Positions 12,998-25,504 of a DNA stretch of 64,000 nucleotides are shown here, in pieces. Source of the stretch: Populus alba (taxonomy: Eukaryota > Streptophyta > Magnoliopsida > Malpighiales > Salicaceae); the NCBI RefSeq assembly GCF_005239225.2, contig NC_133300.1, positions 18,341,584 through 18,405,583 on the forward strand. The letters run 5' to 3'. The position numbers and the translations under genes were made by a program. Position 1 is the first letter of the stretch. Every line of letters begins with the position of its first letter. The notes beneath the pieces were generated by a model. That model ran no database searches and was not told where the DNA came from. It worked only from the letters and a program-made list of their open reading frames with translations.

Positions 12998-13172
12998 ATT
13001 ATTATTATTATTAACATAGGTATTTAGACCAACTTAAACGCATTTTAACTAATCCCATAAATTCTGAAAATCAACGATCATTTAAGACTCCAATAACCCT
13101 GAAAGAACTCGAACTCATGATTATTGAGAAGCAAATCTAAATCCTAACTAGTTGGGTTACTCCTTCATATTA
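12998..13172 (-). mobile_element. tRNA-derived SINE (Au-like 3' end)
   Basis: Read on the minus strand, the element carries a B-box-like GAGTTCGAGTTC. Its 3' region (GGGATTAGTTAAAATGCGTT, then AAGTTGGTCTAAATAC) resembles the conserved end of plant Au-type SINEs (ATTAGTCGAGGTGCGCGCAA consensus). It ends in a (TAA)n tail at about 12,998-13,012. The flanks TATATATAACTTTA and TATATATGTAACTTA form an imperfect target-site duplication. Confidence 0.6.
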
Positions 13173-13487
13173 CTATATATGTAACTTAATATTATATATA
13201 GTGTTAAATAACTATTTTAATTCCAAAGTCTAATTAATTTGTTAGTAATATCTTAAAATATAAAACATATATATTATTTTTAAAAACATATTTTCAAGAA
13301 AAAATTATTTAAACATAAAATTAACTTAAAAACAATGAAATTCATAGATATTGTTACTTACAAGCCATATCGATCGGTAATGCATACCTCGATTAATTCA
13401 ACTTGCTTAACAAACATGAAAAATAAAGAAAGTAAATATCACAATTTTTATCAACTCTTTCCCTCTCAATTAACTATATTTAAGATG

Positions 13488-13682
13488 AAACTATCTAGTA
13501 GGTAGTTTAATGGTAAGAGCTTGGGATTAAGGAGTTTACTTCTTCTATAATTTCATGTTCAAACTTTGTGGTTGCTAATATGATGATCACTAGAGGTCTA
13601 GATTGTCATTAATTTCAGGGTTTATGAAATTAGATAAGACACGCGCAAACTAACCCGGAAATTCACGTTAATAATAATAATA
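13488..13682 (+). mobile_element. tRNA-derived SINE (Au-like) with 16-bp TSD
   Basis: The Pol III A box TAGTTTAATGG (13,503-13,513) fits TRGYNNANNNG and a degenerate B box lies at about 13,555-13,565. The 3' region (GACACGCGCAAACTAACCCG) matches the Au-SINE end and is followed by a (TAA)n tail. The element is bracketed by direct repeats at 13,472-13,487 and 13,683-13,698 that differ at one base. Structure is complete and non-coding. It is oriented opposite to the related SINE about 300 bp to the left. Confidence 0.75.
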
Positions 13683-13699
13683 AACTATATGTAAGATGG

Positions 13700-16600
13700 A
13701 TTTTATCCATTATTCATCCTTGTACTCTTCGGGATTTCTTTATTAATCGAAATCTTTCATTCTTTAATGATTAAGTTCATGGAACTAGGGATTGATACGA
13801 TAACTTAGCCATTCAAGATCTTTTATAAGTCAGATTTATGATCAAATTTAACAATTATATATACAGGCCAATAACAATTTCAGAACTGGTTTGGCATCTT
13901 TAGTTTATCTCGATTCAAAAAAGGATAATTAAAACTAAGAAAATATATAAATGTGAAGAGATGAAAGTAGATAAACAATATGGTTGTAAAGCAAGAATTC
14001 CTCACGGATTATATATATTACCGTGTAAATGATCACGGGCTGTGAAGTTTTTTCACAGTAAAAACACAGCACTTCACATACTTTCTATGATCCGTTATTT
14101 CAGATATCAAACATGTGAGATGTTGGAGAGAAAAAGATGATCAACTTTTAGGTCGCTATTCTTTCACGGTTCTACTATCCTAGCCATGCATGGAATATAT
14201 CTTAATCCTAGCCATGTATTTTTGGCTTGCTGCTCTCTGGGTTTGAGTAGAAGAACCGACAGCAACATTCCCTGTCATGAGATGACACGTGCACACCTTG
14301 CATAAATACTCATCCATATTGCAGCAAACTGTCGATAACAACATGCATGGTACCAATAAAATTAGGATTCTATATTTATATAAAGATGGGTTTGTACTAT
14401 TGGGATTCATCTTATAAATTAATAAGATATTTCATAAAAATAAATATCTTTATTTTCGAGAAATTAAATACTATATTATTGAGTTTTGTTTTTTCAATTT
14501 AGTTCAATTTCGATTAAAAATTGTTTCAAAAATTCTAAAATATCTATGTCAATGACAATCGACACACACATTACATTGATCACCATATCTCCCGTTGACT
14601 ATCGGCGAGCAAAGGTCTGAAATTAATCAAATTATTGATGTAGGAAACCATAGATTCCTTTTATTGCACACAGGAACTCAATTAAATAATTTTTTTATAT
14701 TACTGGATGAATATGATTTTTACGTCATTTTTTTTGTGTGACTAAGTTTGTAAATTTATATAGAAGAAAAAAGGTATTTCTTTTCGGGAAATATTTTTTT
14801 TTTTTAAAAAAAAAAAAGCATTCTAAATTAGCCTATTTAATTTGAAGGGGGAAAAAGGCCTCAATATTCCCAGCTAGGGTATAGTTTTCGTGGACAGCAA
14901 TTCGAATAAATTAATTGACACCTCAACTCCCAAAAGCACCATCTTAGGTTTTTAATTACTAAAACCATATTATTTCTCAGTCGTCACCAAGCTCACCTTG
15001 GCTTCATCATAGGCTCCTACAACAAGATGACAGGATTTGACCCTTGTTTTCTGGGGAATATGCACCATCTTTCTATTTCTTTTTAAGTATGTTATCTTCT
15101 TCATGCTACCAACAGGCACTTATATGACCAATATTGCATATCAAGTGGAGAATCTTCACTTAATTAGTTGATAATCATGAATTATTGATCTTGACGAGTG
15201 TGTTGAGAGTGGTGTTGCCTTTAGCTCTTTTGATATATTTTTGATGATTTTCAAGGAATTTGTTTTTTAAAAATCAGTTTAGCACTATTTGTTGCATTAA
15301 ATTGTACGTAATAACAACTTGAATATTGATGGGGTAGTAGGGATAAGCATGGAAGGTATACCATAAATCAACTAGCACCTTTAACTATGAAATTATTGCG
15401 TTGGCCTTTCACTATCCAATTGGGAAAGTGTGCTCAAATATTCAATCAGCTTGAATAACTTTTGGCCTAAAATTAAATTAATGAATTAACCTATGGATAC
15501 GATTTCATCACCATGGATTCGGGTAGGTTCGAAAAGAGAAGCAAAGAAAACAAGGTCAAGAGTGCCGTCACATATTGTATTATAATATGCTATTAATTGC
15601 CTGATAAATTATTTAAAAAACACATCTCTATTCATAGTTAAAATGACAGGAAGATTAATCTAAACCTCTAAATCCACCCCATTTGTCCCATTGCAAGGGG
15701 TCAACTGAAGCATACATGGACTAATCACTTCTTAGGAATGGACAGTCGACTTGTTATCAACGTTTTGGACCCCAAGCGACCAAGAAATCACACACACTAT
15801 GGAATTGACTCCTGAGAAATGCATAAAATGCATGGATATTAGTCCTCTCTAGCTCCATCTCTTCATCTTTCTAGCCGTGACAATAATTGAGTTCATACTA
15901 CGCAAGAAAATGCCAAATGACTTGTCTAATTTTAAACGAAAACATTGAAAGAACCTCCTATATGAACAATCAATCACATCGTTAACGTATTATAGACAAT
16001 CAATCAGATTATTTTATTAATTCTAGTTAACATGATTGCTAGGCAGCCACTTGAAATTCATGTTGTTAATTTCTCCTTTTTTAAAAATCATGAATTTACT
16101 AAGATTTCTCTTGCTCGAATCCCATGCAATTCAATTAAGGGATTTTCACATGATTGTCTATGATTTTGTTGTCCAAGACTCCTAAAAATATATATAATTA
16201 TATATAGAAATCTATTTACACATCGAGAATTTCATTGAAATGAAAACACATATCCATCTATCAACTAGCTAGTATAAACGTGGGAAATTTCCCTACTCTC
16301 AAGTCGGACTCGTAGAAGAGTAGTACGTAGCTGTCTCCAGCAACAGGAACGGATAAGAAACAAGATGATGTTGTCGACATCAAATTGGTCATAAACTAGT
16401 TGTAAACACACAGCATCTTCCCGTCTTTATGAATTTTCAAGTCACTCAAAATAATGCCTCGCCATGCATGCTCCTTGGACCACATTGGAAAACCATGGCA
16501 CGACCTTTCTTTATCCAAGACCTCTTTATCAATGCTTATCAACGATGAGGTTGCTCAATCGAAACCAAGAGAAAGGGGAATGAATTCCAACTCAAGTTTT

Positions 16601-18125
16601 AATCATTCTTCCTTCTTACGAGACCCGGTTGAAGGCTTGAAGCTAACTATATCAAGTTATCAATTTCTGTTTTGTTTTGTTTTGTTTTTTAATTGAATAA
16701 AAATTATTTTAATTATGTTCATGTTTTGAATTATTATAAAATATTTTCGGTTATTTTAGATGAAACGAAACAAAATTGATAATCTTAAACTACACGACTA
16801 GGTCATTTTGTCCCCTATCAGCTGTCCTAATTTAAGACCAAGTGGGGTGAAGTGGGCAGGTTGAGGTAGCTTTTTCTAACATTTCAACTTTTTCATTAAA
16901 AGAAAGGAAAACATTGTAGCGATAAATAATATTTTCCGAATAGTATAATCCTGCTTAATGATCTATTTATGGATAGTTTTATCTTTTCACATGGAAATAT
17001 TAACCATTAACAAATTGTTTCAGAACAAATTTGACTTTCACTGGATATAGCTCAATGACATAAATATTAGCTTTACAAGAAAAAAAAATAATATTGGCTT
17101 GGGTACAAGGGCCTTTTAGGTCTTTTATTTCTATAAACGTAGTTAAATTACTTAACTATTATTGAAATAAAAAAAAAAAAACTAAAATTTCTTTTCAACA
17201 ACATTTTTGTTTTGAATTTGTTTTTTTTTTGTTATAATCAAGATGTTTTTAGAGCAATTTAGTGTTTTAACGAATATAAAATGTTAATAAAAAAAAAATT
17301 ATGGGAGTGTTATTTTATTTATTTTTTATATTTAATTTGATTAGTTATTTATTTTTTTTTTAATCTTATTTTTATTCAATTTTATCTTTCATTCATTAGG
17401 TTTCATTTGATTTTTACATAAAATTTAATTCTTCATTCTTTTAATATTTTTTAATCCTTTAACTAATTGAAATTTGTTTCAATTTCACTCTTAGCATTTC
17501 ATTTTGATTTTTTATACATTGAATTTGACTCTCATTTTTTTTTTATTGTTTTTTTTATTGTATTTTTTTTACAATTTCATCCCTTAATTTTTTTTTATTG
17601 AGTCCTTAGGTTTTCGAAAACTAACACGGTTGAATTTGATGTTTTTTAGGTTGTTTTATAAAATTTATTTTTTCTAAAATTTTATTCTTAAATATTTGAT
17701 TTTTTTAAAAGTCTTTCATGGTTTTTTTCTCACTTTTTTTTTGATAGGATTATCTAATTTTATGTCTATAATCACGAAGTTGGTGGGTTAATTGTGGATT
17801 ATTTAAATATTTTTTTGTGTTTTTTTTTTTATCCCAATTTTTCTTTTAAAAAAATCAACTGGTCTTTAGGTTTATTAAGGAATTTAAGAGTCATTGTTTG
17901 TTGTGGTTACCTTTTATGTAGTCATCGCAGCCTCTTTAAAAAATAACATTGTTTTGAAAATTATTAGATTTTGAACAGGTTATGATTTGACCTGTTTAAT
18001 TGAACAAGTCAAATCATTTTAACTTTAGATTGACTTTTTTTTGAGATTGGCTCGAGTTAGGACTTAGGACTAGTCGATTCGATTTCGGATAGATCTGATA
18101 GGATGGGCCAGATTTAATAATTTGC
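13700..18125. other. intergenic DNA, no gene recognised
   Basis: Two short frames were looked at: 14,180-14,410 (-), with a hydrophobic N-terminal third and a TATATAAATA-like run inside its own coding frame, and 16,454-16,696 (+). Neither shows a known family. From about 17,200 to 18,000 the sequence is T-rich with TTTCATTTGATTTTTACAT and CAATTTCATCCCTTAA phrases. Those are typical of old, degenerate plant LTR or non-coding repeat sequence. Confidence 0.5.
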
Positions 18126-18279
18126 TGTTGATACCTTGACATTTTACGGAAGAGCCTAGGTACAGGCCATGGGTTGTAAGACTCTTCATCACATTTTTAC
18201 AAGTTTTTTAGGCCCATTGTTGGTCCTTCGGCTAAGAAACACAAATGAATCCTAAGAATTTGATCCAAAAAAGCCCACA

Positions 18280-18281
<2 letters not shown>

Positions 18282-18314
<33 letters not shown>
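18282..18314. repeat. (AC)n microsatellite
   Basis: Run of alternating A and C just upstream of the probable 5'UTR exon of GFA gene 1. Units 2-4 have only short, interrupted remnants of the same CA-rich tract at this position. Confidence 0.9.
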
Positions 18315-18315
<1 letters not shown>

Positions 18316-19628
18316 TCTCAGACAGCTAACATTTGTTGCCAGTACCTGGGGGCTTGAGCAACAATCCTACAGCCAGCAAAGTTGACCTTTTTTCAGGTAA
18401 TTCCCTTGCTTTCTCTTCTTTGCCATGTTATTGATAATCTTGTGTTATATCATATGCTGTTTCTCCGTCTGCTAAATTCAGTTACATGTATTGTGGTTTG
18501 GAATTTATAGATACTAAAGATGTTAGTTTATTCTGGCAACCGTGTTGGAGTTTAGATTAACAAAGTACTGAGAAAGTATCCGTGGGTTGGATTCAAACTA
18601 GAAGAATTAGAAGGACCAAATTGATGATTTAGGAAGACTGTAACTACTTTTAGTCAATGGAAAGAAATGCATGATCTGTTGAAATATATTTGTAATCAGA
18701 AGAATAAGATTGTGTTTGATTGATGCATGCATGACCACCTTGAGTGTTGGAGATTAGGTATTAGTTCATAACAGGGGGACTTGTTGTAGCTTCGGTTTAG
18801 GGAGCTCCAGTGGGATTTTGAGCTGGGTTTTGATGGGGTATTTGAAGACGGGGATCTTTTTTCTAGCTGTTTTAGGTCAGTACAGTGATTGGTGAATATT
18901 TCTTAGACCGAGGTTGGTCGAAAGTTGTGTCAATAGGTGCAAGGGAGGATGAAGCTGGCTCTTGGAAAAGCACTAGTAGTGATTGGAAAGTCTCTCATCT
19001 GAGGTAGGTGATGGGTGAAGGAACTTGTTGCGACAAGTGTTTGATGTGGTGAAGAAGAAAAAGTTATTGATATTTAGTTATATTGAGGGTGAAGGGTGGA
19101 TGGCATGATGGGATTTGACATTCATAAGGTTTCAAATAGGTGTTCAATGAAATTTTCTAAAACCTTGAACTTTTGTTTAGGCCTGACGTCTGGACTGGTT
19201 TCTTTCTTGTTTCCATCAACCAATTTCCATCTTATCTGGCTGAAGCAGTTGTTTCTAATGAACTCTCAATGTTTAGCAGAAATTATGCTTGCTTGTTGGA
19301 TATTATACATAAACACTCAAACTTTTTAAGCTTATAAACAATTTCATATAATTTGAATCAGCCTCCTTCCCCTTAGCTACTGAATCGTAATGTAATTTCA
19401 AGTGAAAGCAAATTCCATGTTCTCACAATATGGCTCATACCTGCATTTCTCAGGAGAGAGTATTTCAGCTGACACATTTTCAGTCTGGGAACTCTGTTTC
19501 TGAATACTTGCTATCCCATCGCTGACTGCTATGTAATGTTTGCATATTTGTTAATTTATTGCAGCCACCAGATTCATCCAGGAGAAGCTACCATTTCCTG
19601 TTACACTGAAAAACTAGTGCTTTCGTGA

Positions 19629-20042
19629 ATGGAATCAGATATGGTTATCCATAATGGAGGATGTCATTGCAGGAGAGTAAGGTGGCGAGTCCAAGCACCA
19701 AGTAGTGTTGTCGCCTGGAACTGCAACTGTTCTGATTGTTCCATGAGGGGCAACACTCACTTCATTGTCCCTTCTGAAAAGTTTGAGCTTCTTGGAGATT
19801 CCAAAGAATTTCTTACAACCTACACTTTTGGCACGCATACAGCGAAGCACACATTCTGTAAGTTTTGTGGCATAACTTCGTTTTACATTCCACGATCAAA
19901 TCCAGATGGGGTTGCGGTTACTTTCAGATGTGTGGACCCAGGGACTCTCACTCATGTTGAGATTAAGTACTATGATGGGAGGAATTGGGAAAGCTCATAC
20001 AATCAGACAGGCATTGCTTCATGCTCCCAAGGTACAGACTGA
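19629..20042 (+). CDS. GFA/CENP-V domain protein, tandem copy 1
   Basis: 137-residue single-domain protein of the GFA family (Pfam GFA; bacterial Gfa, human CENP-V, plant At5g16940-type proteins annotated as carbon-sulfur lyases). The zinc-binding cysteines are present: C12 and C14 (GGCHC), C32, C34 and C37 (CNCSDC), C77 and C80 (CKFCG). Family members bind two zinc ions on a beta-rich fold; the plant substrate is not known. The full domain is present and no signal peptide is visible. A non-coding first exon is likely, with donor GT at 18,397 and acceptor AG at 19,563-19,564; the ATG lies about 65 bp into exon 2. Diagnostic residues here are W30, D36 and a C-terminal YYDGRNWESSYNQTGIASCSQGTD, which differs from copies 2-4. 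It has the same first-exon/intron layout as the other three. Confidence 0.9.
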   Translation: MESDMVIHNGGCHCRRVRWRVQAPSSVVAWNCNCSDCSMRGNTHFIVPSEKFELLGDSKEFLTTYTFGTHTAKHTFCKFCGITSFYIPRSNPDGVAVTFRCVDPGTLTHVEIKYYDGRNWESSYNQTGIASCSQGTD

Positions 20043-20165
20043 ATTGTCACTCTTTCTTCCACCACTCTCTGTTTCCCTCCCTAAAGGAGAAGAACAACAT
20101 TTTGGAAAAACCTTTGTGATGTCGCTTTTTGGAAAATTCTCAAAGTTGGAAAATAAATTTAGCAA

Positions 20166-20555
20166 TGGCCAAGTGTTGTCCTCGGCCAAAACTTTGCCTC
20201 GTTTCCTTGTGTTATTTGAACGAAAAAACAAGTTACCCTATCTGCTAATTAAGAGAGAGACACCATGCATTTCATGATTCCCACACCGATCATCATTTCC
20301 CTTGAACATGAGGATCAAATGGACAGCAAAAAACAGAGGTTGGAAACTAACGATTTGCATGTTTAAATGACCTCAAGAAATACAAAGTAGTCCTGGAGGT
20401 TTGGTTTGATCGCATTTGCCAGTGTCGTTTGTGACAGCAGCCATGGCTAGGGAAACCAATACAGCATATACTAAACTGGGCACAACAACAAATCATGTGC
20501 TGACTTTTGTGCTCGCATTATCTCTACATGTCAAAGGAACTTCAACTCGTTAATG
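20166..20555. other. spacer, nothing recognised
   Basis: Sequence between GFA unit 1 and block B copy 2. The TNL 3' remnant found after the other three GFA genes is absent here. No coding or repeat signature was recognised. Confidence 0.5.
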
Positions 20556-21550
20556 TGATCAAAGTCTTTGGTCATGGGACTCATGGAAAGGACTGAACTA
20601 TCATGCTATAAGATGACAAGTAATACCTTAATGAAAAACATACTGAGAATATTCGTCACCTCGTTAATTCTGTGTTTTTTCCTTTTGTTTTATGGTTACT
20701 CGACACTTCCTTTCGATTACTCTGTTTTGAGTGGAGCATCTTAATTAAATTTAATATGACAAGATCTTTAATCATATTGGCATCTGGAATCTAAAAAAAA
20801 AAAATACTTCCTGCTTGACACCTCGCCTCGATCTGTCTAATCCAATGGCACTGCGTATCCAGCCAAGACCACCACCATCTTCACAAATGTGTGTGAATGA
20901 CACAGCAAACTTTTCAGGGAAATATTGTCATTAACTAACATCTTCTACCAATGCTGACCATTGCAAAATAACCTTTTTATTTTTATTTTTTCACGAGTAA
21001 GCTCAAGAACTGGGTTTATAAATACACAAAGTTACCGAGTAAAAAAATAAAGATATGTCTTGGCCATACGAGTTCTAGATTGTAAGTCCTAGACTTCATA
21101 CAAAGGCTCCATACAAAAACTCTCTTTACACACATCTTACTCATCACACATTTACAAATTTAAACATTAAATGATCTTTTATTTTCATAAATAACTTGTT
21201 TTTTAAGTGAACACCCGTTAAACCAAGGTCAAAAACCAGTCAATAGTCAAGAAACATAGTCTTGTAAAACCCAATTCCTGTTTGATGATTTTATGACTTC
21301 ATCAGTTACTTGTCACCAATTTTTAATTAAATTTAACAAAATTAATTAAGGGGATTTTTGATAAAATCTTTGTCAATATACAATCATCGATCTTTTGATT
21401 AAATTTTGAAGTCTACCTATGATCATCAGCAGCTACGACAAAGTGGAAGATTCTACTTAACCATTGACATATATAAAGATTTTTTATTCCTAGAAATCTG
21501 GGTTTATGTAGATATATTAAATGAAGTTATATTTACCACTCCATCAACCA

Positions 21551-21596
<46 letters not shown>

Positions 21597-22254
21597 GTGT
21601 GTCAAATTAATGAATGGACAGATTTGTTTGGTGTTCGAGATATAGCAAGACCACATAAAAAAACTAAGCATAAAAAACGAAGGCATCGATTAACCCCATG
21701 TACATGTATATTAAACTCTCGTCTAGTGCCATGTATCAAGTAGAGTACTGTCTTGTTGGTCCTTCATTATTAAGAACAACAGAACAATCAAATATTATAA
21801 ATTAATCCATAGATATCAGATGCAAACATGTATAAATTACATGTCCATGTAGATAGGTTAGACAGAACACAAAACATTAATTCTAAACTCATGAGTGAGC
21901 ATGTCTTGTCATCACTAGGCTATGATAATACAAAATTTAAGATTTGATCTACCCATAGTAGATGACTCATTAAGTGCTTAGTACTGACACCTCTTATCTG
22001 GGAATGTCATTGGTCGTGCCAATTTTTATATCAAAGAAGCTCAAGGCAATAAATCCCTCTTAACTATTGATATAATTGCCATAAATATTAAAGAGAATCA
22101 TCTTATGAGTTAATGCTTCAACCCATATTTGTTAAACTCAATTGACGGGTTAATTTAGAAAATTTATAATTCAAAACTTGACATGGATTATGTTTTAAAT
22201 TAATAAAAAAGACGATAACTTGTGAAACTCAGTTCACATATCGAGTATTGGATC
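20555..22254. repeat. block B, copy 2
   Basis: Non-coding block of about 1.7 kb running directly into GFA unit 2. It is very similar to 32,871-34,545 and more distantly to 11,505-12,430. It starts at ATCTCTACATGTCAAAGGAA and includes CATGTCTTGTCATCACTAGG. No intact reading frame; an (AT)n(GT)n tract lies inside. Confidence 0.8.
21550..21594. repeat. compound (AT)n(GT)n microsatellite
   Basis: Run of AT followed by GT repeats within block B copy 2. Block B copy 3 has only a short AT run at the equivalent place (about 33,893-33,906), so the tract has changed length between copies. Confidence 0.9.
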
Positions 22255-23961
22255 AACTTGACAATTACTTTTTATGGAAGAGCCTAGGCATATATGGCCA
22301 TGGGTTGTAAGACTCTCCACCACATTTTTACAAGTGTTTTAGGCCCATTATTGGTCATTCGGCTAAGAAACACACAAGAAATCCTATAGAATGAACCCAA
22401 AAAAGAGCCTCCAGTATATACACATACACACACATTCTCAGACAGCTGAAAGCAGCATTTGTTGCCAGCACGAGGCTTGAGCAACAGTCCTACAGCCAGC
22501 AAAATTGACTTTTTTTTTCTTCAGGTAAATCCCTTTGCTTCTCTTCTTATCGATGTTAATGATAATCTTGTGTTATATCATTTGTTGTTTCTCTGTCTGC
22601 TAAATTCAGTTACATCTATTGTGGTTTGGAATTTATAGATACTAAAGATGTTAGTTTATCCTGGCAACTATATATGTTGGAGTTTAGATCAACAAAGTGC
22701 TGAGAAAGTGTTTGTGGGTTCGATTCAATAAAGAAGATTTAGAAGGACCAAGTTGGTGATATAGGAGGACTGTTATTACTTTAGGCAAAGGCAAGAAGTG
22801 CATGATCTATTGAAGTGTGTTTCTAATAAGAAGAAAAATATTAGTGTTTGATTGATGCATGCATGATCAGATGGAGGGTTGGAGATCAGGTATTAGTTCA
22901 TAACAGGGGGACTTGTTGTAGCTTCGGTTTAGGGAGCTCCAGTGGGATTTTGAGCTGGGGTTTGATGGGGTATTTGAAGACGGGGATCTTTTTTCTAGCT
23001 GTTTTAGGTCAGTACAGTAGATTGGCGAATGTTTCTTAGACCGAGGTTGGTCGAAGGGTGTGTCAATAGGTGCAAGGGAGGATGGAGCTGGCTCTTGGAA
23101 AAGCACTAGTAGTGATCGGAAAGTCTCTCATCTGAGGTAGGTGATGGGTGAAGGAACTTGTTGCGACAAGTGTATGATGTGGTGAAGAAGAAAAGTGAAC
23201 TGATATTTAGTTATATTGAGGACGGAGGGAGGATGACATCATGGGATCCGACATTCAAAGGGTTTCAAATAATTGTTGAACGAAATAGACTGAAATCTAA
23301 TGAAGCTAATGGATTTCTTTCAGCCAATATGAAGTGTGTTGATAATGGGTATTGAAAAGTTCTAGGTGGATATCGGCGCATCCAAGACCCAACCATTTCT
23401 CACTTCTGCATATTTAAGGATGCTGAAAACAATGGCCATTAGACCTCATTTCTCTTTCCATCTTCCCATTTTCTTAGTTTTTCTCTTATCGTAATCGGTG
23501 TTGAATGAAGTTTTCTAAGAACTTGGTTTCCTTCTTGTTTCCATTAACCAATTTCCACCTCATCTGGCTTAAGCAGTTGTTTCTAATGAATTCGCAATGT
23601 TTAGCAGAAATTATGCTTGCATGTTGGATATTATACATAAACACTCATACTTTGTCCCGCCATCATTATTTGTAAGCTTATAAACAATTTCATATAATTT
23701 GAATCAGCCTCCTTCCCCTTATCTAGTGAATCGTAATGTAATTTCAAGTGAAAGCAAATTCCATGTTCTCACAATATGGCTCATACCTGCATTTCTCAGG
23801 AGAGAGTCTTTAAGCTGACACATTTTTCAGTCTGGGGACTCTATTTCTGAATACTTGCTATCCCATCGCTGACTGCTATGTATTGTTTGCATATTTGTTT
23901 ATTGATTGCAGCCACCAGATTCATCCCGGAGAAGCCACCATTTCCAACCAGTGCTTTCATG

Positions 23962-24375
23962 ATGGAATCGGATATGGTAATGCATTACGGAGGATGTCAT
24001 TGCAGGAGAGTAAGGTGGCGAGTCCAAGCACCAAGTAGTGTTGTAGCTTTGAACTGCAACTGTTCTATTTGTTCCATGAGGAGCAGCATTCAGTTCGGTG
24101 TCCCTTCTGAAAAGTTTGAGCTTCTTGGAGATTCCAAAGAATTTCTTACAACCTACACTTTTGGCACGCATACAGCAAAGCACACATTCTGTAAGTTCTG
24201 TGGCATAACTTCGTTTTACGTTCCACGATCAAATCCAGACGGGTTTTCAATTACTGTCAGTTGTGTTGACCCTGGGACTCTCACTCATGTTGAGATTAAG
24301 CACTTTGATGGGCAGAATTGGGAAAGGTCATACAATCAGACATTTGCTTCATGCTCCCAAGGTGCTGGCAGCTGA
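23962..24375 (+). CDS. GFA/CENP-V domain protein, tandem copy 2
   Basis: 137-residue GFA-family zinc protein with all seven cysteine ligands at the same positions as copy 1 (12, 14, 32, 34, 37, 77, 80). Differences cluster around the second Cys motif: L30 for W, I36 for D inside CNCSIC, and RSSIQFG for RGNTHFI. The tail is HFDGQNWERSYNQTFASCSQGAGS. The likely gene has a 5'UTR exon ending at donor 22,525 and an intron of 1,387 bp ending at AG 23,910-23,911. An in-frame ATG sits just before the chosen start (23,959), so the protein may begin Met-Met. The chosen start aligns with the three paralogues. Polyadenylation-type AATAAA motifs follow at about 24,485 and 24,570, the second one overlapping the end of the antisense TNL remnant. 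Confidence 0.9.
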   Translation: MESDMVMHYGGCHCRRVRWRVQAPSSVVALNCNCSICSMRSSIQFGVPSEKFELLGDSKEFLTTYTFGTHTAKHTFCKFCGITSFYVPRSNPDGFSITVSCVDPGTLTHVEIKHFDGQNWERSYNQTFASCSQGAGS

Positions 24376-24560
24376 AGTGTCGTTCTTTCTACCACCACTC
24401 TCCTCGCCTTCCCTCCCTAAAGTAGTACAATATTATGGAAAAACCTTTGTGATATCGCTCTTTGGAACATTCTCAAAGTTGGAAAATAAAATTAGCTATG
24501 TTAGCTAATTGATTGGTTATACGTGTAGCTAATTGATTGGTTACTTGTGCTATTGACTGT

Positions 24561-25055
24561 TCATGTTTTAATAAAGACTTTGTTCATCCTTAATGAGGTA
24601 CAAGCCTGAGCACTTACAAATTTCAGATTTGAAGGAAGTTCCCCGAGTGATTGAAGCCTCTTGCAATCATCCAAATATAGATATTCAAGATTGGAAAGTT
24701 CATGGATACTTGCAGGCAGGCTAGTAAAGTTGTTGCCACTCACGTTTAATACACTTAATGAAGTTAAGCAGCTGAAATCACCGGGAATTGATTCTTCCTG
24801 TAGACTGCAGTTACTTAAATCCAACGCTATAAAAGAGCATAATCCTGAGAATGAATTCAATGACAAACTCAAGGAATTCGTCCTTTTTTCCCGAAACGAG
24901 GATAAAAACATCATCCGAGTCTTAAGCAGCTGTCCTTTACATCCACGAAGAGATAGCTTTTTAAGCTTTCTGCCGAGAGAGAAGGAAGATGGTGGCTGTC
25001 TTCTAATAGTAGTTCCACTTATATCAAGCTCCTCCAAACTTTCTGCATGACCCAA
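24561..25055 (-). pseudogene. TNL resistance gene, 3' LRR fragment (unit 2)
   Basis: The frame encodes about 164 residues of the leucine-rich repeat region of a TIR-NBS-LRR protein. Recognisable repeats include LGHAESLEELDISGTT, a LSLRGCKG loop, FSGLCSFIALDLSNCSLQEE, LTSLSVLNVSGNNFTSLPAS and LSNLEYLYLDDCKRLQSLGE. The closing LPSNLKFVSAQACTSL is the usual post-LRR signature. TIR and NB-ARC parts are missing. The upstream coding continuation is found at 28,910-29,038, interrupted by an inserted LTR. The stop lies on the plus-strand AATAAA region of GFA copy 2, so the two genes were convergent with overlapping 3' ends. Confidence 0.85.
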
Positions 25056-25504
25056 ATTGTTACTTAATTTTGGACCCTCACGTGCTGGAGATGGTGTATA
25101 CTTTTTTTTGAATAAAATGTAGGAGTTTAGCTCATGTTCGCTATAAAAATTGACAAAAGCACATAAAGAAATATTTTTTTTCGAAAAGCCTTGTTTGAGC
25201 TGTTTTCTGCTTTTTTTTTATCCTTTCTTTTTGCTACCAAAATCATCAGGTTTTCTTAGGTTAATCAGGAGTTTTCATAATGCTAAATTCGTTCCTTTTT
25301 ATCTGGTCTTTAAGGTTGAATAAATCCCTCACAATTTGCACTTAAAAAAAAAATGGTTCTGTTGTTGTCGCAATTTTTTTGTTCCGACTTAGGCTTTGAT
25401 TTTGACTCAGTTTCGTATGATGTTTGACCATCCTAGGTATATTTTGTCACTCATGAAATGTTGAAAAATTGACGTACACCTTTATTAGGTCCTAGGGATC
25501 ATTG

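Larger units (their letters stand above)
18130..20165 (+). repeat. GFA duplication unit 1
   Basis: First of four direct copies of a segment with a 5'UTR exon, an intron of about 1.2-1.4 kb and the GFA coding exon. Landmarks shared by all copies in order: GACAGCT, TTGAGCAACA.TCCTACAGCC, TTCAGGTAA donor, TACTAAAGATGTTAGTTTAT, ACAATATGGCTCATACCTGC, TTGCAGCCACC acceptor. This unit lacks the antisense TNL sequence seen after the genes of units 2-4. Confidence 0.85.
22255..25055 (+). repeat. GFA duplication unit 2
   Basis: Direct copy of the GFA segment that also retains about 500 bp of a convergent TNL gene 3' end (24,561-25,055, minus strand). It is the copy with the longest TNL remnant. The right boundary is set by the 3.85-kb LTR inserted at 25,058. 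Confidence 0.85.

Noticed and set aside
14180..14410. Possible small secreted Cys-containing peptide
   Set aside because: Hydrophobic N-terminal third and four to five cysteines, but no recognised family, and a TATA-like run inside its own coding frame; not enough to call a gene.
22848..23355. Frames of about 63-65 codons repeated at 41,990-42,509
   Set aside because: They lie inside the 5'UTR intron of the GFA units, are disrupted in units 1 and 3, and match no family; their repetition is explained by the duplication.
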